64,000 nucleotides of DNA, from contig CABJBA010000010.1 in the NCBI GenBank assembly GCA_902363735.1, positions 124,001 through 188,000 on the forward strand. The letters are read 5' to 3'. The position numbers and the translations under genes were made by a program. Shown here in pieces: positions 52,599-61,234 of this stretch (position 1 is the stretch's first letter; each line of letters begins with the position of its first letter). The notes under the pieces were generated by a model, which saw only the letters and a program-made list of their open reading frames with translations, made no database searches and was not told the origin of the DNA. This DNA comes from Clostridiaceae bacterium (GTDB taxonomy: Bacteria; Bacillota; Clostridia; Lachnospirales; Lachnospiraceae).

Positions 52599-53432
52599 TT
52601 AACCCAGAAGGGCCGTAACAATAAAATACAAAAGCACCACTGCTCCCAAAATGATCCTGTAATACCCAAAGAATTTAAAGTCATGGTGTCTGATATATTC
52701 CATCAAAAACCGAATGGCATAAACAGAAACCACAAAAGCGATGACCATGCCCAAAAGGAGATAGAAAACCTGGGAGCCGGTAAAGTTCATCCCGTATTTT
52801 ACGATCTTCAAAAAGCTGGCACCAAACATAATGGGAATTCCCAGAAAAAAGGAAAATTCCGCAGAAGCCGACCGGGAACATCCCAGGATCATAGCTCCTA
52901 AAATAGTAGCTCCCGAACGGGAAGTACCTGGAATCAGGGCCAAAAGCTGGAATAATCCTATAGAAAGGGCAGTCTGATAAGAAATATCCCCTGTCTTCTT
53001 CACCTCAAAGCTTTTATACTGGTTTCTGTTTTCAATAACCAGAAATAAAACGCCGTAGATGACCAGAGTGGCTGCCACCACATACCCGTTCATCAGGTAT
53101 TCTTCAAGAATGTCATCCACCAAAAAACCGATCACTGCCGCCGGAATACAAGCGAGAACAATCTTGGACCACAAAACCAGGGTAGCCTGCTTCTGGGCTG
53201 GCTTTTTTCCTGGTGAAAAGGGATTTAATTTTTCAAAGTATAAGACCACCACCGCCAAGATGGCCCCCAGCTGTATCACCACCAAAAACATGTTTTTAAA
53301 ATCAGAGGGCTGGTTTAAATGGATGATCTCATCTACCAGGATCATATGTCCTGTACTGCTGATGGGAAGCCATTCTGTAAATCCCTCTACGATTCCAAGA
53401 ACAATCACCTTTAAAATCTCAACAAAATTCAT
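52599..53432 (-). CDS. uppP: Undecaprenyl-diphosphate phosphatase
   Basis: 277 aa, about eight membrane helices. The conserved [19 protein letters not shown] and [16 protein letters not shown] motifs carry the catalytic Glu, Ser and Arg. It recycles the lipid carrier of peptidoglycan synthesis and can give bacitracin resistance. Last gene of the hisH-hisF-ung-uppP string, 18 bases after ung. Confidence 0.95.
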   Translation of the reverse strand: MNFVEILKVIVLGIVEGFTEWLPISSTGHMILVDEIIHLNQPSDFKNMFLVVIQLGAILAVVVLYFEKLNPFSPGKKPAQKQATLVLWSKIVLACIPAAVIGFLVDDILEEYLMNGYVVAATLVIYGVLFLVIENRNQYKSFEVKKTGDISYQTALSIGLFQLLALIPGTSRSGATILGAMILGCSRSASAEFSFFLGIPIMFGASFLKIVKYGMNFTGSQVFYLLLGMVIAFVVSVYAIRFLMEYIRHHDFKFFGYYRIILGAVVLLYFIVTALLG

Positions 53433-53450
53433 TGTGTTTCCCCTGTCTTC

Positions 53451-54125
53451 TTAAATATTTTCAATCTGCCAGTCAATGGGCTCCAGTCCGTTATCCTGTA
53501 AGTAGGCATTGGTCTTGCTGAAATGCCTGCAGCCGAAAAATCCCCTGTATGCCGAAAGCGGGCTGGGATGAGGGGCCTCTAAAATCAGATGCTTGGGGTT
53601 AGTCAGCATGGTCTTCTTGTTTTGAGCCGGACGTCCCCACAATAGAAATACCATGGGACGGTCTTGTTCGTTAAGGATTTGGATGGCTGCATCTGTAAAC
53701 TTCTCCCAGCCAATTCCCTGATGGGAATTGGCCGCATGAGCCCGTACCGTGAGAACTGTGTTTAAAAGCATAACTCCCTGGTCCGCCCATTTCTTCAAAA
53801 ACCCGTTATTTGGTATCTCACATCCTAAATCCTCCCGAAGTTCCTGATAAATATTCACCAGAGAAGGTGGAGTATCCACTTCTGGCTTTACAGAAAAGCA
53901 CATGCCATGGGCCTGCCCGTTGTTATGGTAAGGGTCCTGGCCCAGAATCACCACCTTGACTTTGGAAAGAGGAGTGACCTCAAAGGCATTGAATATGTCA
54001 TCCGGTTCAGGAAACACGGTTCCGGTTTCATACTCATGCCTCACCTTTTGATAAAGTTCCTTGTAATATGGCTTTTTAAACTCCCTGCTTAAGGGCTCCA
54101 GCCAATCGTTCTGTATTGCTCCCAT
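53451..54125 (-). CDS. ung: Uracil-DNA glycosylase
   Basis: 224 aa from the ATG of MGAIQND; GGAGAGATAAAC lies upstream. Family 1 enzyme with VVILGQDPYHNNGQAHGMCF (catalytic Asp), VLLLNTVLTVRAHAANSHQ and EAPHPSPLSAYRGFFGCRHF (catalytic His, DNA intercalation loop). It removes uracil from DNA. Located 31 bases after hisF. Confidence 0.96.
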   Translation of the reverse strand: MGAIQNDWLEPLSREFKKPYYKELYQKVRHEYETGTVFPEPDDIFNAFEVTPLSKVKVVILGQDPYHNNGQAHGMCFSVKPEVDTPPSLVNIYQELREDLGCEIPNNGFLKKWADQGVMLLNTVLTVRAHAANSHQGIGWEKFTDAAIQILNEQDRPMVFLLWGRPAQNKKTMLTNPKHLILEAPHPSPLSAYRGFFGCRHFSKTNAYLQDNGLEPIDWQIENI

Positions 54126-54156
54126 GTTTATCTCTCCTTTGTTTCTAACGCGGTTT

Positions 54157-54918
54157 CTAAAGCCTGACCGGTACTCCTTCACTGCTTAAATAACGCTTTA
54201 GCTCCATAATTTCCAATTCCTTGTAATGAAACAGGGAGGCTGCCAGGGCAGCATCTGCCTTTCCTTCCGTCAGGGCACGGCGGAAATGTTCCATAGTCCC
54301 CGCCCCTCCCGATGCGATGACAGGAACGGAAACCAGATCCGCTATGATGCGGTTTAATTCATCATCATATCCTGCCTTAGTTCCGTCACAGTCCATACTG
54401 GTCAGCAAAATTTCCCCCGCTCCAAGGCGGTCGGCTTCTGCCGCCCACTCCACCGCATCAAGACCTGTATCTACACGGCCTCCATTTTTAAACACGTTCC
54501 AGCCCTTGCCATCGGTTCTCCTTCTGGCATCAATGGCTACTACTACACACTGACGCCCGAATTTATCCGCTGCATCGGAAATCAGGCGGGGCGTATTGAC
54601 AGCAGAAGAATTAATAGATATTTTATCGGCTCCCTCCCGAAGAAGCATCTTAAAATCCTCTACCGTGCGGATTCCTCCTCCTACGGTAAAGGGTATAAAT
54701 ACCCGCTCTGCCACCCGGCGCACCATATCCACCACTGTGTTGCGGTTGTCAGAAGAAGCGGTGATATCCAGAAATACCAGTTCATCAGCCCCTGCCTTAT
54801 CATAGGCGGCTCCGATTTCCACCGGATCCCCGGCATCCTGCAGATTTACAAAATTAACACCCTTTACCACCCTTCCGTTATGTACATCCAGGCATGGAAT
54901 AATTCTCTTTGTCAGCAT
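54157..54918 (-). CDS. hisF: Imidazole glycerol phosphate synthase, cyclase subunit
   Basis: 253 aa, (beta/alpha)8 barrel. [15 protein letters not shown] opening ([20 protein letters not shown]), catalytic Asp in CLDV, phosphate loop [10 protein letters not shown], and second catalytic Asp in [12 protein letters not shown]. With HisH it makes imidazole glycerol phosphate and AICAR. It follows hisH by 12 bases; no other his gene is in the window. Confidence 0.96.
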   Translation of the reverse strand: MLTKRIIPCLDVHNGRVVKGVNFVNLQDAGDPVEIGAAYDKAGADELVFLDITASSDNRNTVVDMVRRVAERVFIPFTVGGGIRTVEDFKMLLREGADKISINSSAVNTPRLISDAADKFGRQCVVVAIDARRRTDGKGWNVFKNGGRVDTGLDAVEWAAEADRLGAGEILLTSMDCDGTKAGYDDELNRIIADLVSVPVIASGGAGTMEHFRRALTEGKADAALAASLFHYKELEIMELKRYLSSEGVPVRL

Positions 54919-54930
54919 CGGTTACCTCCT

Positions 54931-55539
54931 TTAGGTCAGCTCGATGAAATTTTTTAAGATCTTCAAACCGGTATTCCCGCTTTTTTCCGGGTGAAACTGG
55001 CAGGCAAATACGTTTTCCCGTTCCACAGAAGCAGCAAATTTAACCCCGTATTCGGCAGTTGCTGCCACATGGGATTCCTGGCCTGCTCCTAAATAGTATG
55101 AATGGACAAAATACACATATGCCCCTGATTCCAGTCCTTTAAAAAGTCTTGCTCCCGGCTTAATATCCAGGTTGTTCCAGCCCATATGAGGCACTTTAAG
55201 TCCTGGCGCATCGGGAAATCTCACAAACTCTCCCGGAAACAGCGAAAGCCCCTTCACTCCCGGACTTTCGGAACTGCCTTCAAAAAAAAGCTGAAATCCC
55301 ACACAAATTCCAAGAAGAGGCGTTCCCTTTTCTGCCACCTGGCGTATTATCTCTGCCAGCCCATATTGATGAAGCTTTTCCATGGAGGCTCCAAAGTTTC
55401 CCACGCCCGGCAGTATCACCTTGTCAGCAGAAAGAATGGTTTCTTTATCCCGGCTCACCACCGGATTTTCCCCCAATGCGGTCAGGGCTTTTTCCACACT
55501 TTTTAAGTTTCCAGCATCGTAGTCAATTATCGCTATCAT
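54931..55539 (-). CDS. hisH: Imidazole glycerol phosphate synthase, glutaminase subunit
   Basis: 202 aa from the ATG of MIAIIDYDAGNL. Class I glutaminase with GICVGFQLFFEG (nucleophile Cys) and CQFHPEKSG (His and Glu). PGVGNFGASMEKL and YFVHSYYLG are conserved HisH motifs. A GTG three codons upstream is an alternative start. It supplies ammonia to HisF. Confidence 0.95.
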   Translation of the reverse strand: MIAIIDYDAGNLKSVEKALTALGENPVVSRDKETILSADKVILPGVGNFGASMEKLHQYGLAEIIRQVAEKGTPLLGICVGFQLFFEGSSESPGVKGLSLFPGEFVRFPDAPGLKVPHMGWNNLDIKPGARLFKGLESGAYVYFVHSYYLGAGQESHVAATAEYGVKFAASVERENVFACQFHPEKSGNTGLKILKNFIELT

Positions 55540-55610
55540 GGGCTCCACCTCTTTACGCCTTTTTTCAACATTTTAACACAGGTTCTGACAATTCACAACG
55601 GAAAAAGTCC

Positions 55611-56225
55611 TTATAAACAGCGAAAAAACTCCCCGGAATTTTCCGAAATCCCCTCTGCCCTCTCCTTTATTTCTTCCGGAAGCTGAGAGAATTTTCCGTG
55701 AATACGGTACATGCGGGACTTTCTGTTGACTGATATGGTTTTCTCAAAGGGCCATCGGATAACTGTAGGAGTTTTAAAGCCCACACCCAGTTCCAGAAGC
55801 AGAAGCTTTTTGTTAAGCGTACCCGCCAGCCAGCCGGTGTATGCATTCCACTGGGGAAGATACCCTTCCTCAATGTAGTTTTCCGCTTCAATGGTATTAC
55901 CGGTCAGAGGCGATTTGCAATAAGGGCAAATATCATCAGCCACTTCCCCCGGCTCCCATATATTCTTTGTACAGGACTTTGAACATTGCCTCCAGGTTAC
56001 ATTTCCGCAGGGAGCAGTAATTCGGCCCGGATCCAAAGAGGACTTTAATATCTCTCCATCCGTAACAGTGGTTATGATAAAATAATCTTTTCCCTCTATG
56101 AGCTTGGCCATTTTTCCATAAAGGCTCTGGATATCCGGCAAGGCTTCCTTGTTCCACTCCTCACCAATGCCGATTAAAAGTTTGTCACAAGCTGCTATTT
56201 CATTCAATATTCGATTTTCTTCCAT
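55611..56225 (-). CDS. Sir2-like NAD-binding protein with zinc motif, divergent
   Basis: 204 aa. DKLLIGIGEEWN resembles the sirtuin GAGIS region, and FIITTVTDGEI the TQNxD region, but with key residues changed. A zinc cluster is clear: APCGNVTWRQCSKSC and ICPYCKSPLTG. The later LLLLELGVGFKTPTVIRWPF and the SRMYRIH segment fit the end of the Rossmann fold. The catalytic His of sirtuins is not evident, so it may bind NAD or a modified protein without deacetylation. Co-directional with and 70 bases upstream of hisH. Confidence 0.6.
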   Translation of the reverse strand: MEENRILNEIAACDKLLIGIGEEWNKEALPDIQSLYGKMAKLIEGKDYFIITTVTDGEILKSSLDPGRITAPCGNVTWRQCSKSCTKNIWEPGEVADDICPYCKSPLTGNTIEAENYIEEGYLPQWNAYTGWLAGTLNKKLLLLELGVGFKTPTVIRWPFEKTISVNRKSRMYRIHGKFSQLPEEIKERAEGISENSGEFFRCL

Positions 56226-56375
56226 TATACTTATCCACCTTTTTTACATTTCCTCTTTGATTATAAACCAGCAAACTCTTAATGAAAAGATAAAAATTCT
56301 TCCCTTGCGGCAAACTCTCGGTTTATGCTATACTTATCCATACATTCTAATAACAAAAAAGGAAGTCAGCGTACC

Positions 56376-56807
56376 ATGAATAAATGGAACAGGCGCTCCC
56401 CCCTCACAGGGGCCTGCGCCGCAATTGCAGTTCTTGCGCTGCTGTTGGTGATCTATTCCGTAACAGGGCCGGTTCCCATGGCAGGAACAAAACGTATATC
56501 CATTGACGTGATATATAAAGACGGGTCCAGAGATCATTACCGGATCACTACAGAAGCCAGATTTCTCTTAGATGCCCTTAAGCTTATTCCAGATCTTAAG
56601 GTAGAGGGTACTACTTCAGACGAAGAAGGGCTTTTAGTCACCGCTGTAAACGGCAGGGAAGCAGATATTCAAAAAGGTGAGGCTTACTGGGAACTTTTCT
56701 GCAACGGAGAGCCAGCCAGTTACGGAGTATCCATGCAGCCCATCAAGGACGGAGAAGCCTACACCTTTCAATATACGAAAATTCAGAAAAAACCAGACAA
56801 GACCTAA
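56376..56807 (+). CDS. DUF4430-domain membrane-anchored protein
   Basis: 143 aa from the ATG of MNKWNRRSP, AAGGAAG about 9 bases upstream. One N-terminal anchor (ACAAIAVLALLLVIYSVTG), then a DUF4430 domain ending YWELFCNGEPASYGVSMQPI and DGEAYTFQYT, the fold found at the end of transcobalamin/intrinsic-factor-like proteins. Extracytoplasmic. Ligand binding, perhaps cobalamin or another small molecule, is inferred from the family only. Confidence 0.8.
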   Translation: MNKWNRRSPLTGACAAIAVLALLLVIYSVTGPVPMAGTKRISIDVIYKDGSRDHYRITTEARFLLDALKLIPDLKVEGTTSDEEGLLVTAVNGREADIQKGEAYWELFCNGEPASYGVSMQPIKDGEAYTFQYTKIQKKPDKT

Positions 56808-56813
56808 GACGCA

Positions 56814-56846
56814 AAAAGGAGCCGCATATGACGGCTCTTTGTTTTT
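56814..56846. terminator. Bidirectional terminator
   Basis: AAAAGGAGCCG / CGGCTCTTTG stem with a 7-base loop and a following TTTTTG, between convergent genes. Confidence 0.75.
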
Positions 56847-56847
56847 G

Positions 56848-57468
56848 TCAGATAAAATATTCGATCGTATCAGATGCCTTCTTCTGAGTGTCTTTGTTAA
56901 AAATAATGGTGGCTTCCCTTATTTCCACCGGACCAAGAGCATAAGGTTCCTTTCCCGTGCTGTTGAGCATATCCCACCCAACACTGCGGTTTCTGCTGTA
57001 AGGCATGTCCGTAACCAGCTCTATCTCCTTCTGCTTGAACGTCTTTTTTCTGAAATAGGGATCAAACAAATAAACCTTGTCCTGGTCAGTTCCTGTCAAA
57101 AGCACATAATGCCAGCAGCCATACATAACCCTGGCTACCACTGCACCGCCCTGCTGCAGGGCATATATTATCTTGCTGTTTTCCCCTATATATACCTCTT
57201 CACCCATCAGATATTCACTCTGAACCGGAAATTTTTTCACCTTCCCGAACTGGTTGAGCCAGTTGCTCAAAAACATCATAGCCATTTGTGAGGTTCCGCT
57301 TTTCCCAAACTCTCCCTTCAGGTTATAGGAATCCAAACAAAAAAGCATGGTGTGTTTTATAATATCCGGAGGTACCTGCTCTCTCCGGAAAAGATAGCTC
57401 ATTGCATTAAATACGGTGGTGGGGCCGCAATCATATTCCGTAACCTGGTAATTCAGTGGGTTTTTCAT
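56848..57468 (-). CDS. C39-like cysteine peptidase family protein
   Basis: 206 aa. VTEYDCGPTTVFNAMSYLF has the catalytic Cys of papain-like C39 folds, and VMYGCWHYVLLTG and VYLFDPYFRKK supply His and Asp. No signal peptide and no ABC exporter attached, so it is not a bacteriocin transporter domain. Its substrate is unknown; it may act in the cytoplasm. Confidence 0.75.
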   Translation of the reverse strand: MKNPLNYQVTEYDCGPTTVFNAMSYLFRREQVPPDIIKHTMLFCLDSYNLKGEFGKSGTSQMAMMFLSNWLNQFGKVKKFPVQSEYLMGEEVYIGENSKIIYALQQGGAVVARVMYGCWHYVLLTGTDQDKVYLFDPYFRKKTFKQKEIELVTDMPYSRNRSVGWDMLNSTGKEPYALGPVEIREATIIFNKDTQKKASDTIEYFI

Positions 57469-57562
57469 CTTGTATTTATCTCCTCAGATCATATGCATCC
57501 TATTCTATCTCAATTCACTGAATTTTTCCAGATATATTTTAATGCAGACAAGACTCCTTCCC

Positions 57563-58603
57563 TTAAACAGAAACTTCCTCCGCCTGATGCAGGCAGGCCT
57601 GGTTGCGCCCCTGGCTTTTAGCCAGGTATAATGCCTGATCGGCCTGGAGCAGCATATCCTGGAGCAGATGCTCCTGACCTGCCGGAGAATGCCCTACTCC
57701 AATGCTTACTGTGGTCCTTATGATGCAGTTCCGGTAAAAAACAGGTGTATTTTCAATATTTTTACAAAGCATCTCTGCTGCTGCATGAGCCTGGGAAGGA
57801 GAAAACCCTTTAAGAAGAGCTATCATTTCCTCTCCTCCGTAACGTCCCACTATATTCTCCCCGCCAAAACTTTCCTTTAAAATCCGTCCAAGAGCCTTTA
57901 GCACCGCATCCCCGCATTGATGGCCGTAGGTGTCATTAACCGTTTTAAAATAATCCACGTCAATCATCAGCAGGGCATAGGAACAGCCTTTTTCCTCCTC
58001 TACCAACAAGGCAGACAGCCGAAAAAAGGCACCCCGGTTATAAATGTTCATCAGAGAGTCAAAAGCTGCCTGGATATAAAGCTGCTTCAACAGCTTTTCC
58101 CTTTCCGTGATATCATGAAGAATGATGCAGACTCCGCTCCCTCTCCCCTCCCGCCGGATATGAGTATGGGTAACCTCATAAACCCGTCTCCTTCCTCCTG
58201 ACTGAACCTGCAGTTCTCCGCTTTTTTTTAATTTTTCATCATCCTTGATGGCCTCTCCCGGCCTTAAATCATTGAGTTCCGGAAATAGAAGTCTGGCTGA
58301 CTGGTTCGCATCCAGAAAACGAAACCGGCTGTCACAGACAATAAATGCATCCTTCATATCCTCCACAACCTGGGCACGGGCCAAAGCCTCCACACTAAGA
58401 GGCCTTTGGTTCCACCTCCTGTAAATCAGGACAGCGGTCAAAAAGAAGATGGCAACAGTAAAATAATACAAAACCCCCGGATAAGCGGGAGAGCCTAAAG
58501 TAAGATCATTTGAGATATTTTCTCTATGAGTGAAAAAAAGCCGTGAAAGCCGGTAAGCATGCACGGAAGTTGCAGTCGTAAAAAGTCTTACAAAAAAACT
58601 CAT
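57563..58603 (-). CDS. PAS-GGDEF diguanylate cyclase
   Basis: 346 aa from the ATG of MSFFVRLF, GGAGGGG 8 bases upstream. One clear membrane helix (YYFTVAIFFLTAVLIYR) near residue 50, a PAS domain (about 75-170: DAFIVCDSRFRFLDANQSARLL, GVCIILHDITEREKLL) and a GGDEF domain with VDYFKTVNDTYGHQCGD and GRYGGEEMIALLK. The active-site motif is GGEEM rather than GG(D/E)EF; the Met replaces a non-catalytic Phe, so activity is likely kept. It would make cyclic di-GMP on a membrane or redox cue. Confidence 0.88.
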   Translation of the reverse strand: MSFFVRLFTTATSVHAYRLSRLFFTHRENISNDLTLGSPAYPGVLYYFTVAIFFLTAVLIYRRWNQRPLSVEALARAQVVEDMKDAFIVCDSRFRFLDANQSARLLFPELNDLRPGEAIKDDEKLKKSGELQVQSGGRRRVYEVTHTHIRREGRGSGVCIILHDITEREKLLKQLYIQAAFDSLMNIYNRGAFFRLSALLVEEEKGCSYALLMIDVDYFKTVNDTYGHQCGDAVLKALGRILKESFGGENIVGRYGGEEMIALLKGFSPSQAHAAAEMLCKNIENTPVFYRNCIIRTTVSIGVGHSPAGQEHLLQDMLLQADQALYLAKSQGRNQACLHQAEEVSV

Positions 58604-58733
58604 ATTTATATCCCCTCCACACAAATTCTCCGTTTTCCTGCTGCGGAAAATCTGTTTTTATCCTGCCGCAATAAAATCCCTGAAAAAAATATATACTTTT
58701 TGCTTAAATGGAAACCTTTTACTTTTAATCACT

Positions 58734-58789
58734 TTAGATGTATATTATTTTATTTTACATCTAATAATAGTTTTTGTAAATACATCTTA
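58734..58789. promoter_or_regulatory. Candidate XRE operator repeats
   Basis: TTAGATGT (58734-58741) and ACATCTAA (58757-58764) form a perfect 8-base inverted repeat with 15 bases between, and ACATCTTA (58782-58789) is a third, near-identical copy. They lie 40-100 bases upstream of the XRE regulator start. Confidence 0.4.
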
Positions 58790-58830
58790 TGTTGGTTTGA
58801 TATTATTTTTTACAAAAAAGAGGCGTATAA

Positions 58831-59220
58831 ATGAAAAACACAATAGAACTTCTTCGCGGCTTGAGGGAAGACAAAGATTTAAAACAATCGGACATTGCCA
58901 ATTTAATTGGTACTACCCAGCAGCAATACTCCAAATATGAAACAGGAGAAAGCGAGCTGCCCCTCAGGGCTCTTTCCATTCTGGCGGAACATTACCATGT
59001 GTCAGCCGACTATCTTATGGGCAGAACCGACTCCAGAGATGGAATTGCTGCCCTGAACAAAAAAATCATAGACAATATTACAGCCGGAAGCCTGTTATCT
59101 GATGTGATCTCCTTAAACACAGCAGGTAGAAGAGCTGTGATGGATTACATCTTTCTGCAAAAATTAAAGCAAAAGTACGAAGCAGGGGGGAAACATACAA
59201 AAAAGAAGACCGGGGCATAA
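58831..59220 (+). CDS. XRE-family transcriptional regulator
   Basis: 129 aa. N-terminal Cro/CI helix-turn-helix (LRGLREDKDLKQSDIANLIG, TTQQQYSKYETGESELPLRA) and LAEHYHVSADYLMGRTD, then a C-terminal helical part with a basic tail. AAGAGGCG precedes ATG. The TAA stop lies in the loop of its own terminator. Target unknown; probably itself, given the repeats upstream. Confidence 0.9.
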   Translation: MKNTIELLRGLREDKDLKQSDIANLIGTTQQQYSKYETGESELPLRALSILAEHYHVSADYLMGRTDSRDGIAALNKKIIDNITAGSLLSDVISLNTAGRRAVMDYIFLQKLKQKYEAGGKHTKKKTGA

Positions 59221-59238
59221 GCCTTGGTCTTCTTTTTT
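59199..59238. terminator. Terminator spanning the end of the XRE gene
   Basis: AAAAAAGAAGACC(G)GGGC pairs with GCCTTGGTCTTCTTTTTT around a loop that contains the stop codon of the XRE gene. It also ends the convergent deacetylase gene. Confidence 0.85.
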
Positions 59239-59239
59239 C

Positions 59240-60166
59240 TCAGGGATAGAACTGGGAGTAGACTCCTCCTGGAACCGCTCCTCCTCTTGCAGAGGCCATC
59301 TCACTAACTGTAACAAGCTGATACCCTGCTTCCACAAGCCTTGGTATAATCTCAAGGGCTGCAGCCCCTGTCTGGGAATACAGTTCGTGCATCAGCACAA
59401 TATCTCCGTCACGGACCCTGCCCAAGACTGCTTCCACAGTCTTACCTGCATTTCTCGTCTTCCAGTCCAGAGTATCAATGCTCCACATAATAGCAGGAGC
59501 CTGGACATGGGCAAGGGAGGCACTGCTCATAAATCCGCCCGGAGGCCTGAAAAGAGTGGGGCGCACCCCTGCCGCCGCCTGTACTGCATCACTGCATCGG
59601 TTCACCTGGCTCTGGATCTGCTCTCCGCTCAACTTTGTTATATATTTATGGTCATAGGTGTGATTTCCTATCTCATGGCCTTCTGCAACCATCCGCTGCA
59701 GCTCCGCTTGATAAGCCGAAACCCTGCTGCCTACTACAAAAAATGTTGCCTTTCCTCCGTAAAGGGCCAGACAGTCCATAATCTGATTGCCCACCGGAGC
59801 ATATGGTCCATCATCAAAAGTCAGGGCCACCATAGGCTTTGCAGGATCAATCTGACGTCCTGCTGGAATCTGCTCCTGGGACTCCTGAGCACCCTGAGCT
59901 TCCTGACCTTCTCCCTCCAGCCTGACTTCTTCCCCTTTCTCCGGCGTCTGTCCCTGGCTTCCCGGCTGGTCTGAAACATTCCCGTCTTCATCCACCCACC
60001 GGGCCACACCCGGACCAAGATTTTCATCAATCCAGCCGCGCCGGACCTCTGTCCGGTCCTGATCCGCCCCGACCTCCTCTGCCATGGCTGGAAATGCAGA
60101 GGAGGCTGCAAATGTCACAAACAGTCCGGCCATCAGGCCAAAGCCCCATTGTACTAATCTTTTCAT
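59240..60166 (-). CDS. Polysaccharide deacetylase (NodB domain)
   Basis: 308 aa. Signal peptide (GFGLMAGLFVTFAASSAFPAMA), a Gln/Glu/Gly-rich linker to about residue 105, then a carbohydrate esterase 4 domain: MVALTFDDGPYAPVG (catalytic and metal Asp), GHEIGNHTYDHKYI (metal His pair), RPTLFRPPGGFM and DGDIVLMHELYSQT (catalytic His). It removes acetyl groups from peptidoglycan or another polymer outside the membrane. Convergent with the XRE gene. Confidence 0.93.
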   Translation of the reverse strand: MKRLVQWGFGLMAGLFVTFAASSAFPAMAEEVGADQDRTEVRRGWIDENLGPGVARWVDEDGNVSDQPGSQGQTPEKGEEVRLEGEGQEAQGAQESQEQIPAGRQIDPAKPMVALTFDDGPYAPVGNQIMDCLALYGGKATFFVVGSRVSAYQAELQRMVAEGHEIGNHTYDHKYITKLSGEQIQSQVNRCSDAVQAAAGVRPTLFRPPGGFMSSASLAHVQAPAIMWSIDTLDWKTRNAGKTVEAVLGRVRDGDIVLMHELYSQTGAAALEIIPRLVEAGYQLVTVSEMASARGGAVPGGVYSQFYP

Positions 60167-60192
60167 ATTCCTCTTTTTTTACCCGAATGCAT

Positions 60193-60900
60193 TTAAAGCA
60201 GCGCCCGGATCACTCCTTCCACGGTTTTTTCTTCTACTTCTATGGTAAATATAGATTCCTGAATGTCCTGTAAGTAATGGGCATCGGAATTGGTAATAAT
60301 CTGGCAACTCTCCAGATATGGATTTGCCTTTTTAAGCTCCAAAAGCTTGTGTGTATCTTTCACCTCTGCCGTCTGAAACTGGCTGTCAGGGGGAACAAAA
60401 CCCAAGTTGGAAATCAGACTGTTTGACGCCTTTTCTATATGGGCCGGAAACATGACACCTTCAAAGGACCGTACCAGTTCCCACAAATTGTCAAAGGATA
60501 TCTGAGTGCTGTTAATAAGAAGATTGGGTACCGTTCCACAGGGCAAATCTTCCTTATTATATACCTGCTGCCTGCCAAATATTTCCTCCCTGTTGGGAAA
60601 GGGAATCAGCCGCCCGTACACATATTCATCAAACTTCATAGCCTTTTCAAGGTTGGGAAATAAGCATACCGCATGAACCTCTTCCAAGGTACAGATCTCC
60701 ATTCCGGGCAAAAAAAGTATCCCATATTCTTTGGCAAAATATTCTGCAGCCGGGCAATTCTTACAGGAGTTATGATCCGTCAGGGCGATTACATCAAGGC
60801 CTTTTAAAGCCGCCATTGCGGCGATATTAGCCGGTGTCATATCCTCATTCCCGCACGGTGATAAGCAGGAATGAATATGAAGGTCATAAAACAGTTTCAT
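60193..60900 (-). CDS. PHP-domain phosphoesterase
   Basis: 235 aa from the ATG of MKLFYDLHIHSC. Metal ligands of the PHP fold are visible: YDLHIHSCLSPCG, DVIALTDHNSCKN, PGMEICTLEEVHAV, FPAHIEKASN and TNSDAHYLQDI. The ATG lies within bases of the preceding DRTGG stop (TGATATG), so translation is coupled. In similar hydrogenase-linked clusters a PHP protein follows the DRTGG gene; its substrate is unknown. Confidence 0.9.
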   Translation of the reverse strand: MKLFYDLHIHSCLSPCGNEDMTPANIAAMAALKGLDVIALTDHNSCKNCPAAEYFAKEYGILFLPGMEICTLEEVHAVCLFPNLEKAMKFDEYVYGRLIPFPNREEIFGRQQVYNKEDLPCGTVPNLLINSTQISFDNLWELVRSFEGVMFPAHIEKASNSLISNLGFVPPDSQFQTAEVKDTHKLLELKKANPYLESCQIITNSDAHYLQDIQESIFTIEVEEKTVEGVIRALL

Positions 60901-60901
60901 A

Positions 60902-61234
60902 TCAGGGCAGCCTTTGCCGGACCATATAAGCGGCCTCAAAAACAGGCAGTTCCGTTTTCATCACCGTGATTCCCTGGTTCTCCGCCTTTTTCAAAGCCAC
61001 TTCATCAAGAACCATGCCCTCTGCCATAACCAGACAGGAGGCGCCTGCAAGGGCCGCAACTGCAAGGGTATTCATATTTCCCATGACCGTAACCCACACA
61101 CACCCCTCTGGCGCCCTCCCCATGGCAATGCTTAAGAGATCGCAGCAAAAAGGCTTTGTAATCTCCCTGTCAAGGACATCTCCTTTGTTTATCAATTCAA
61201 ATAATCCGCTGTCAATCAGTTCCCTTACCGTCAT
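60902..61234 (-). CDS. DRTGG-domain protein (second of two)
   Basis: 110 aa from the ATG of MTVRELIDSG. DRTGG fold: DREITKPFCCDLLSIAMG, then CVWVTVMGNMNTLAVAALAG and GMVLDEVALKKAENQGITVM. Its start overlaps the end of the hydrogenase-like gene by 23 bases. DRTGG domains bind nucleotide-like ligands and often accompany CBS or hydrogenase modules. Confidence 0.85.
   Translation of the reverse strand: MTVRELIDSGLFELINKGDVLDREITKPFCCDLLSIAMGRAPEGCVWVTVMGNMNTLAVAALAGASCLVMAEGMVLDEVALKKAENQGITVMKTELPVFEAAYMVRQRLP

Noticed and set aside
54157..55539. HisH/HisF as a surface-sugar amidotransferase pair instead of histidine synthesis
   Set aside because: All catalytic residues match HisF/HisH and no sugar-nucleotide genes are nearby.
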